Position numbers and translations under genes: made by a program
Assembly: GCA_005884305.1 (NCBI GenBank)
Contig: VAYL01000022.1
Coordinates: 1,546 to 7,834 of the forward strand
Length of the DNA: 6,289 nucleotides
Source: Actinomycetota bacterium
Lineage (GTDB): Bacteria; Actinomycetota; Thermoleophilia; Solirubrobacterales; 70-9
Reading direction: 5' to 3'
Shown here: positions 1-5,059 of the stretch, piece after piece
Layout of the letters: every line of letters begins with the position of its first letter
Position numbering within the stretch: position 1 is the stretch's first letter
The notes under the pieces: model-generated
Databases searched by the model: none
The model's input: the letters and a program-made list of their open reading frames with translations, nothing else
Told to the model about the DNA's origin: nothing

Positions 1-452
1 ATGCCCCACCGTGGACGAGAGTGCCAGTGCTGGCAAGGCGGCTCCCCGATGTCCTGGGCTGCGACCTGTACCCAGCGGTAACGCTCCGGCGCAGCGATCA
101 TCGACTCGAGCAACCCGCGGTTGGCCTCCTCGATCTCGCCTTGGCGGGCCAGCTCAGCCTGAGCATCGCGCAGCCGCACGGCAAGGCCGTCGCGAACACG
201 CTCGAGCTCGGCGACGCCCAGCACACGCGGTCCGCCCACCGCGGGAACGCTCCACTCGATCCCCGCACGTGGAAAGGCCGACGCGAAGAGCTCGGAGAGG
301 TGCTTTTCGAGCAAGGCGATCTGCCGCCGGAGCTCCTGCCGCGCCCGCCGCTCAACTGCGGGATCGGAGACCCGCTCGAACGCGATGCGATCGAGACCTG
401 TGGGCGGGTCCGCGGACCCGACTTCCTCGATCTCAAGCAGTTGCTCGGGCAA
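1..452 (-). CDS. Conserved hypothetical protein, partial (C-terminus beyond left edge)
   Basis: The reading frame runs from a TTG at 452-450 to the left edge without a stop: 150 complete codons plus two bases. The start is chosen because an in-frame TGA lies at 467-465, and AGGAGG (464-459) stands six bases before the TTG. No ATG or GTG comes between. The visible protein is hydrophilic, with no signal peptide or membrane segment. Residues about 31-60 and 80-120 are rich in E, R, L, Q and A and look helical, possibly coiled-coil, with a short segment between them (GIEWSVPAVGG). The visible part ends with a W-V-x-V stretch and then CQHWHSRPRWG (C140, H142, H144). I remember similar actinobacterial hypothetical proteins continuing with a Trp- and Gly-rich tail, but I know no function. 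Codon use and amino-acid composition look genuine, whereas the overlapping open frames on both strands give Arg- and Pro-rich nonsense. It may be a separate transcription unit from the genes to its right. Confidence 0.72.
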   Translation of the reverse strand, partial: MPEQLLEIEEVGSADPPTGLDRIAFERVSDPAVERRARQELRRQIALLEKHLSELFASAFPRAGIEWSVPAVGGPRVLGVAELERVRDGLAVRLRDAQAELARQGEIEEANRGLLESMIAAPERYRWVQVAAQDIGEPPCQHWHSRPRWG

Positions 453-458
453 CTCGCC

Positions 459-464
459 CCTCCT
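459..464 (-). promoter_or_regulatory. Shine-Dalgarno sequence that fixes a TTG start
   Basis: On the minus strand AGGAGG is followed by the six bases GGCGAG and then TTG (452-450). The in-frame stop TGA at 467-465 lies directly upstream, so translation of this frame cannot begin further out. This is the clearest ribosome binding site in the window and the reason for accepting TTG as the start. Confidence 0.7.
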
Positions 465-486
465 TCAGCCATGGATGGACGCCCAC

Positions 487-492
487 AGTCTA
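487..492 (-). promoter_or_regulatory. Possible -10 box for the left-hand hypothetical gene
   Basis: The minus strand reads TAGACT here, matching the actinobacterial -10 pattern TANNNT. It would place transcription start near 480 and give a leader of about 30 bases ahead of the TTG at 452. I see no convincing TTGACA-like -35 box at 17-18 bases upstream, so the call is weak. Confidence 0.22.
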
Positions 493-623
493 GCCCGGGA
501 GGGGGTTGGTAGCCACCGTTAGGAGCGGGGAGCCTCGGCGTGCGTCTGGCTCTGGCGGTTGATAGGCAAGTAGGGGCCGGTCCCGTCCGACAAGGATGAC
601 GATGGATGGATTCACCCCATATT

Positions 624-641
624 TGGTCGGAAATCCGACCA
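624..641. repeat. Perfect 7-bp inverted repeat with 4-base loop
   Basis: TGGTCGG (624-630) and CCGACCA (635-641) pair perfectly around the loop AAAT. An alternative stem, CCGAC (635-639) with GTCGG (644-648), reuses one arm, so the two folds exclude each other. Neither strand has a U-run after the stem, so it is not a textbook intrinsic terminator. It could be an operator, a transcript-end structure or part of a leader. Confidence 0.4.
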
Positions 642-763
642 TCGTCGGCTTGGGGCCTGGAATTCGGATCGAGTGTGGGTTTGAGCCGCATATATCGGCC
701 AAATCACTCACTCGATCGCGCAAGCCGCAATTCGGCGCTCGGGTCATTCCCTCGATGCCCTTC

Positions 764-782
764 CCTCCGACCTGCCCGGAGG
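764..782 (-). terminator. Weak terminator-like hairpin after the B3/B4 gene
   Basis: On the minus strand CCTCCG and CGGAGG form a 6-bp GC-rich stem around a 7-base loop, beginning four bases after the TAG stop at 789-787. No U-tract follows. The position, directly at the end of the apparent last gene of a cluster and before 300 non-coding bases, supports a transcript-end role. The structure alone does not prove it. Confidence 0.3.
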
Positions 783-786
783 CCGC

Positions 787-1428
787 CTACGCCCGCATGA
801 CGGACGCCGCGAGCCAGATCGCCTCCTCGACCGCGATGTCCGGGACGCCCTTGACCTGGACCGCCGCGAGGGTCGTCCGCGTCGTCTTGGGCGTCACGCC
901 CCGGCCCGAGCCCGTTGCGCCGAAGAGCAGCGCGAGCGGCCGCGCCTCGTCCGCGATCACGAGGGTTCCGGTGGGAAGCGGGCCGGGGCGGCCCTCCAGC
1001 TCCTCGCCCTCGGCGCTCTGGCGGATACCCAGGCGGCCCTCTGCGCGGTCGGCGTCGAAGGCACGCAGGGCCACGCCCGACTCGATGACGGCGATCGTCA
1101 GCGCGTCGTCGAGGACGCTGCGACTGATGAACCCGCCCCGCTTGATGCGCTCGAGCGCAACTGACTCGACCGGCGTCGGCTGCTCATCCGGATCCAGCCC
1201 GATCTGCCGGTAAAAGACTCGGTAGGCCCACGGGATCGGCCGGTGACGCAGCGCGATCGCCTGCGGCCCCGAGAAGCGGTTCGACATCTGGGCGAGGCGG
1301 TGCTTCAGCTCGCGCGAGCTGCGGCCCGAGCCACGGTCGACCACGAGATACCTGAGGTACAGCCCGGGAAACTCTTCGTGCAGCTCCGGCGAGATCCAGC
1401 CGGCCTCCGGGACAGCGTCGCCACGCAT
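787..1428 (-). CDS. Solo B3/B4 (PheT-like) tRNA-editing-type domain protein
   Basis: 213 residues from the ATG at 1428-1426. The protein resembles stand-alone versions of the B3/B4 domain of the phenylalanyl-tRNA synthetase beta chain (COG3382 type). Supporting segments are IPWAYRVFYRQIGLDP near 65-80 followed by PTPVESVALERI and GG, ALRAFDADR near 120-128, and TRTTLAAVQVKGVPDIAVEEAI near 183-204. In PheT this domain hydrolyses mischarged Tyr-tRNAPhe. Solo forms are presumed to act on misacylated tRNA or related molecules, but their substrate is generally unproven. No signal peptide or membrane segment is seen, so it should be cytosolic. The A of the upstream gene's TGA is the first base of this ATG (TGATG), a layout typical of translational coupling. 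GGAGG lies about ten bases upstream. A TTG three bases earlier (1431) is an alternative start nearer the ribosome binding site. I am confident of the family and not of the substrate. Confidence 0.83.
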   Translation of the reverse strand: MRGDAVPEAGWISPELHEEFPGLYLRYLVVDRGSGRSSRELKHRLAQMSNRFSGPQAIALRHRPIPWAYRVFYRQIGLDPDEQPTPVESVALERIKRGGFISRSVLDDALTIAVIESGVALRAFDADRAEGRLGIRQSAEGEELEGRPGPLPTGTLVIADEARPLALLFGATGSGRGVTPKTTRTTLAAVQVKGVPDIAVEEAIWLAASVMRA

Positions 1429-2168
1429 CAACGACTCGCCTCCTCCCGCGCTCGCGCTTGGCGGAGCAGGGTGTTGACATCCGCCCGCAGCCCCGCGCGT
1501 AGAGCCGCCAGGCCTGGATTGTCGTCGGACGGTCGCGAAATGTCCGCGTTGCCGGCTTTCGCGAAGGCAAGAATCCCCCCGGGATAGGCGAACGCAAGCG
1601 TCGGGCAGCCGCCGACCCGATAGAGGTCGCTCACTGCGCCGTCGCGGTCGTAGCCCACGGGGATGGACCAGCCATGCTCCTGCGCAATGCTCCGCACGCT
1701 GGCGGGATCGTCGCGAACATTGATCGACAGGAAGTTGACCCGGCCCTTGTACTTCGGCGCGATCTCATTGAGCGCATCCTGCGCCGGGATACAGTTGGCG
1801 CCGCGGGTGAACCAGAACGACAGGACGAGCGGCCGGTTGAAGAAATCACAGATGCGAATGGCTCCCCGCTTCGGTATCTCGCACGCCGGAGTCCGCTGCG
1901 CATCGGACGGACAGGGGTTCTGAGCGGTCGAGCAATCGTCCTGTGCGATGTTCGCATCCTTGTCGAGCGGCCCTGGCGGCAGCGCGTTCGGCACGGCGAA
2001 CTCGGAAAGCGGCACCCCACGATTGCCGCCGCTGACCCCGAGCGTGCCGCCGCTCTGAGTCCGGATCGTGTTGAGCGTGGCGATCACGATCAGGACCAGA
2101 AAGGCGACTCCGACGAACGTCGAATATCGGCGCCCCGGTCCCTTCGACCCTTGTTCGGAACCAGCCAC
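1428..2168 (-). CDS. Membrane-anchored thioredoxin-fold (TlpA/redoxin-like) protein with altered active site
   Basis: 246 residues from a GTG start with AGGGA about eight bases upstream. Residues 1-14 are basic and polar, and 16-34 form one hydrophobic helix, so the rest should lie outside the cytoplasmic membrane. A Pro- and Cys-rich linker (about 50-110: C79, C86, C96, C107) leads into a thioredoxin fold: LVLSFWF at 114-120, the active-site region TRGANCIPAQ at 121-130, FLSINVRDD at 147-154, and the cis-proline loop GGCPTLAFAYPGG at 186-198. The usual WCxxC is missing. One cysteine, C126, remains and aligns without a gap with the second active-site cysteine. The residue before the cis-proline is also cysteine (C188) where TlpA proteins usually have Val or Thr. 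It may be a one-cysteine or rewired thiol oxidoreductase, a peroxiredoxin-like protein, or a non-catalytic binding protein. It follows the RND gene by 71 bases and is coupled to the B3/B4 gene. Confidence 0.8.
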   Translation of the reverse strand: MAGSEQGSKGPGRRYSTFVGVAFLVLIVIATLNTIRTQSGGTLGVSGGNRGVPLSEFAVPNALPPGPLDKDANIAQDDCSTAQNPCPSDAQRTPACEIPKRGAIRICDFFNRPLVLSFWFTRGANCIPAQDALNEIAPKYKGRVNFLSINVRDDPASVRSIAQEHGWSIPVGYDRDGAVSDLYRVGGCPTLAFAYPGGILAFAKAGNADISRPSDDNPGLAALRAGLRADVNTLLRQARAREEASR

Positions 2169-2200
2169 GCCCGTTCCCTACGCCCGCCGGGGCTGGTTCC
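2157..2200. repeat. 10-bp inverted repeat enclosing the ribosome binding site and GTG start
   Basis: GGAACCAGCC (2157-2166) and GGCTGGTTCC (2191-2200) are perfect reverse complements with a 24-base spacer. In the minus-strand mRNA the downstream arm covers the last base of the GTG start and codons 2-4 of the thioredoxin-like gene. The loop carries its AGGGA and the GT of the start codon. Such a stem could modulate translation initiation. No further leader structure supports a riboswitch. Confidence 0.4.
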
Positions 2201-2239
2201 TCACCGCTCGCCGTCCGGGTCTCGCTCGTCCGCCACGGT

Positions 2240-4960
2240 TTAATGGACGTCGGCCGGCGCCGGGCGGCCGCGCCGCCGGAAGCGAGCGATGAGCGTCGGC
2301 GCCGGCTGGAATCCGCCCTCGGCCCATACGAGGGCGGCCGGGAGCACCAGGAGGACACCCAAGAGGGCCACGCCCAGGTCGAATACCGTCACGAGGCCGA
2401 AGTCCCTGAGCATTCTGATGTTGGTGAAGGCGAGCACGGCGAACCCGGCGATCGCCGTCACGCCAGAGGCGGCCACCGCGGCGCCTGTGCGGGCGAACGC
2501 ACGCCGCAGCGCCTCGCCGAGCGAGCCGCCGGCCGCGCGCTCCTCGTAGTAGCGGGCTGACAGCAGCACGCTGAACTCGGTCGCGATCGCGATGACGAGG
2601 GCGCCCAGCGTGGCGGACATTGGGTTCAGCGGAACCCCCGTGATCCACAGGATCAGCGACGACCAGCCGGTCGCCAGCACGATCGGGATCAACGGCACCA
2701 GGGCGCGGCGCGCCGACCGGTACACCGCGACGAGGACGAGCGCGACGGCCAGAAGCCCCGCGACCGTCACGAGGTAACGGCTCCCCGAGAGAGCCGAGTT
2801 GGCGTCGGCCGCCAGCACCGGCAGCCCGAGGACCTCAGCCTTGACGCCGGGGGGCGCCGCCGGGCCGCCGGGTGGGTTGATCTGGGCGCGGATGTCGTCG
2901 ATCAGCGCCTTCTGCTGGTCGAACGGCATCACCTTGATCCCGAACGTGATCACGCCGGTATTCCCCGGCCTGCCCGTCTTGGGATCGGTCGTGACCATCG
3001 CCTGCGAGACGTAATGTGGCAGCAGACGCAGGTCGGTCCGGATGCGGGACTGGCTCGGCGCCGACGTCGAATCCCCATACAGGAAGTCCGGCAGCGAGAT
3101 CTCCGGGCAGATCTCCGTCTGCGGGGATTGGCACGACGGCGCCGTCTCCGAGTAGCCGTGCCGCGTCAGCACCCGCTGCTCGAACGCGTGCATCCACGAG
3201 ATCACCTTGGGATCGGTGAGGTCGGGCGCGGTCACCGTCACGTAGGTGAGGCCGGAGACCCCCGTCGCGTTCTCGAGCTGATCGACGTCCTGAAGGGCGG
3301 GCAGGTTCCGCGGCACGAGCTCCCGGATGTCGGAGATGACTGGAATCTGCGTTCCGACGCCCCAGCCCGCGGCCGCCAGCACCGCCGCGACCACCAGGAC
3401 CCTGCCCGGCGCCGCAATCGAGACGGCGAGCGCGCGCCGCCCCGCCCGGCCGAGGGCCGCCCCCACTCGCGCGCTGAACTCGTAGGCGGGCCGAAGCGCC
3501 TCGTTCACCCGCGCGCGCGCCTTGGCGAGCCGAGAGGGGCCGCCAGCCGGAGGCCGATCCGGCCGCCCGGGGCTCAGCAGCGACAGCGCGGAGAGCCCCA
3601 CTGTGAGCGCCAGCGCGAACGCGATCGCGATCCCCAGCACGAGCAGCAACGCGAATCCGCGCACCATCGGAATCGGCGACAGCACCAGGACGAGGAATCC
3701 GCCCGCGGTGGCCAGCCCGGCGGTCGCGATGACCGGACCGCCGCGCGCCGCCGCCTCGACCGCCGCGCGCGTCGCCGACGATCCCTCGCGAACGGCCTCG
3801 ACGAAGCGCGCCTGGAACTGGATCGCGTAATCGACCGACAGCCCGATCAGCACCGGCAGCACTGCGATCGAGGCCATGGTGAGCGATCCGCCGATGAGCG
3901 AGAGAAAGCCGAACGTGATGCCCGCCGCGCCGAGCGCGATCGCGAGGGGCAAGAGCCGAAGCGGCGCGCGGAACACCAGCGCGAGCGTGATCAGCATGGC
4001 GGCGAGCGCCGCGGCGAGGAGGATGAAGATCTGCGGCGAGAGCTCCTGCGCCAAGCCCTCGAAGACCACCGGGACGCCGCTGACGACGTAGCTCGGCGGC
4101 GTCGGCCCGAACGTTGAGAAGCGCTTCAGGTGGAAGGCCGGATCCTCGGTGGCCTGCCTGAACAGCGATATGGCCTGCGCGCGCTGAGCGTCGGAGAGGC
4201 CGGGTCGCAGGCGGACCGAGATCAGCGCCGAGTTCGCGCTCGGAACGATCGCCGCCAGCCGCGCCTTCGGCTGACACAGGGGCATGCTGGGGTCGCAGAT
4301 GACCGACGTGACGAACTGCTTGTTCGTCACCTGCGGCAGGCCCTGCTGGCCGTACTTGACAGCGAGGCTCAGCAGCTGCTGCTGGAACTGCTGAAGCACT
4401 TGATTACCGGCTGAGACGCCGGCCTGCTGTGTCTCAGCCGGCGAGAAGCCCTGGCGCCGCGCCCGCGCCACCGCTTGCTGCGCGACCTGTCGCGCCTTCG
4501 CGACCGTAGCCTGCGACTGCTGCTGAAGGAGCTTGTTCGCCTCGATCGCGAACTGGTTCAGGAACGTCGCCGGCCCGAAGACCACGGCGCTCGGGTTGAG
4601 CTTTGCTATCGCCGCGCACGGCGCGGGCGCAGGCTCGCCCTTGAACACGTGCCCGCCGCTCGCCTTCCCGGAGAGGCAGCTCTCGAGCCCGAGCAGCTTG
4701 CCCAGGTTGCTCGTCAACAGCAGCTGCTGGAGGTCCCCCTTGACCAGGATCTCGACCGGCTCGTCGCCGAACTGGTCGTAGAAGGCCTGCGTCTGCTTGT
4801 AGGTCGTCGAACCCTTGTCGACAAGGGAGCTGGGGCTGCGGTCCGCCTCGAGTCGCAGGGCGGCGACGGCGCCGATCAGAGCAAGCAGCACCGCGGCGAC
4901 GATGACCGGCGTCGGCCGCTCAACTGACCGCCCGGCAATCCGTGCCATGAGGTGCCGCAT
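2240..4960 (-). CDS. RND-superfamily transporter, HAE3/MMPL type
   Basis: 906 residues with the internal duplication of RND pumps. TM1 (about 19-36) is followed by a large outer loop (37-308) and TM2-TM6 (about 311-463). A cytoplasmic linker comes next, then TM7 (about 519-536), a second outer loop (537-726) and TM8-TM12 (about 727-879), ending in a short basic tail. The size and two-loop layout fit the HAE3/MMPL branch, which includes the hopanoid transporter HpnN and mycobacterial lipid exporters. Those proteins use proton motive force to move lipids or hydrophobic compounds across or out of the cytoplasmic membrane. TM4 carries the proton-relay type motif GLSVDYAIQFQARF (D377, Y378). The matching TM10 site reads ATEFSVLLSARYYEER (E795, F796). 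Loop 1 contains a Gln-rich helical segment (141-210). All six cysteines lie in the outer loops (95, 115, 222, 229, 610, 618). ATG at 4960 is taken as the start. ATG at 4948 is an alternative, and neither has a good ribosome binding site. The substrate is unknown. Confidence 0.9.
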   Translation of the reverse strand: MRHLMARIAGRSVERPTPVIVAAVLLALIGAVAALRLEADRSPSSLVDKGSTTYKQTQAFYDQFGDEPVEILVKGDLQQLLLTSNLGKLLGLESCLSGKASGGHVFKGEPAPAPCAAIAKLNPSAVVFGPATFLNQFAIEANKLLQQQSQATVAKARQVAQQAVARARRQGFSPAETQQAGVSAGNQVLQQFQQQLLSLAVKYGQQGLPQVTNKQFVTSVICDPSMPLCQPKARLAAIVPSANSALISVRLRPGLSDAQRAQAISLFRQATEDPAFHLKRFSTFGPTPPSYVVSGVPVVFEGLAQELSPQIFILLAAALAAMLITLALVFRAPLRLLPLAIALGAAGITFGFLSLIGGSLTMASIAVLPVLIGLSVDYAIQFQARFVEAVREGSSATRAAVEAAARGGPVIATAGLATAGGFLVLVLSPIPMVRGFALLLVLGIAIAFALALTVGLSALSLLSPGRPDRPPAGGPSRLAKARARVNEALRPAYEFSARVGAALGRAGRRALAVSIAAPGRVLVVAAVLAAAGWGVGTQIPVISDIRELVPRNLPALQDVDQLENATGVSGLTYVTVTAPDLTDPKVISWMHAFEQRVLTRHGYSETAPSCQSPQTEICPEISLPDFLYGDSTSAPSQSRIRTDLRLLPHYVSQAMVTTDPKTGRPGNTGVITFGIKVMPFDQQKALIDDIRAQINPPGGPAAPPGVKAEVLGLPVLAADANSALSGSRYLVTVAGLLAVALVLVAVYRSARRALVPLIPIVLATGWSSLILWITGVPLNPMSATLGALVIAIATEFSVLLSARYYEERAAGGSLGEALRRAFARTGAAVAASGVTAIAGFAVLAFTNIRMLRDFGLVTVFDLGVALLGVLLVLPAALVWAEGGFQPAPTLIARFRRRGRPAPADVH

Positions 4961-4967
4961 CTAGATC

Positions 4968-4973
4968 AGATTA
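4968..4973 (-). promoter_or_regulatory. Possible -10 box for a leaderless RND transcript
   Basis: The minus strand reads TAATCT, which matches TANNNT and ends seven bases before the ATG at 4960. That spacing would start the transcript at or next to the start codon. It fits with the absence of a Shine-Dalgarno sequence ahead of either candidate ATG. No clear -35 box is visible, so this remains a weak suggestion. Confidence 0.3.
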
Positions 4974-5011
4974 CGGCTAGCCACAGTCGGGCGTGCCAGC
5001 TGAGGAGCAAG

Positions 5012-5059
5012 TAGCAGGTAGCAGGTAGACGAGCTCTACATGCTCCCTGCTACCTGCTA
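5012..5059. repeat. 14-bp perfect inverted repeat built of heptad repeats at the end of mlaF
   Basis: TAGCAGGTAGCAGG (5012-5025) is the exact reverse complement of CCTGCTACCTGCTA (5046-5059), with a 20-base spacer. Each arm is two copies of the same seven-base unit. Repeat sequence continues to about 5011-5028 on the inner side. The spacer can also fold as a small stem, GTAGA with TCTAC (5025-5029 and 5035-5039). On the mlaF transcript the upstream arm includes the TAG stop codon (5059-5057). No U-run follows, so this is not a standard intrinsic terminator. It may be a transcription-slowing or RNA-protecting hairpin, or a copy of a dispersed intergenic repeat. Confidence 0.65.

Larger units (their letters stand above)
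453..786. other. 334-base intergenic stretch with hairpins, no supported gene
   Basis: This lies between the B3/B4 gene and the left-hand hypothetical gene. The middle part (about 595-735) is visibly AT-richer than the genes around it and includes ATATTT and ATATAT runs. It holds a 6-bp hairpin just past the B3/B4 stop (764-782), a 7-bp hairpin (624-641) with an overlapping alternative (635-648), and a weak -10 candidate (487-492). Open frames of up to 85 codons exist on both strands, but none has a recognisable protein, a good ribosome binding site or coding-like base periodicity. I see no tRNA-like fold. Confidence 0.6.

Noticed and set aside
21..512. 163-codon plus-strand open frame
   Set aside because: It is antisense to the hypothetical gene at 452-1. 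It lacks a ribosome binding site and has shadow-type composition.
471..610. Repeated ATGGATGGA at 471-479 and 602-610
   Set aside because: Nine bases of a simple tetranucleotide-like pattern with different flanks. Not enough to call an attachment site or element.
98..691. 197-codon minus-strand open frame MRLKPTLDPNS...
   Set aside because: It is Arg-, Ser- and Pro-rich with no family resemblance. It overlaps out of frame the TTG-started gene (452-1), which has a perfect ribosome binding site and natural protein composition.
671..700. T-arm-like GGTTTGAGCC and a 4-bp stem around CATATAT
   Set aside because: No cloverleaf can be completed and the candidate T-stem contains mismatches, so no tRNA is called.
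490..747. 85-codon minus-strand open frame in the intergenic stretch
   Set aside because: No recognisable motif, no good ribosome binding site, and it covers the AT-richer hairpin region and the possible -10 box. Treated as non-coding.
596..1213. 205-codon plus-strand open frame
   Set aside because: Mostly antisense to the B3/B4 gene and Ser/Arg/Ala-rich. High-GC shadow.
3014..4117. 367-codon plus-strand open frame opposite the RND gene
   Set aside because: Dominated by Arg, Asp, Glu and His repeats, typical of the antisense of an Ala/Leu/Val-rich membrane protein. No domain recognised.
2835..4277. 480-codon minus-strand open frame inside the RND gene
   Set aside because: It is in another frame of the clear RND coding sequence and extremely Arg-, Gly- and Ala-rich. 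Its length is explained by GC content.
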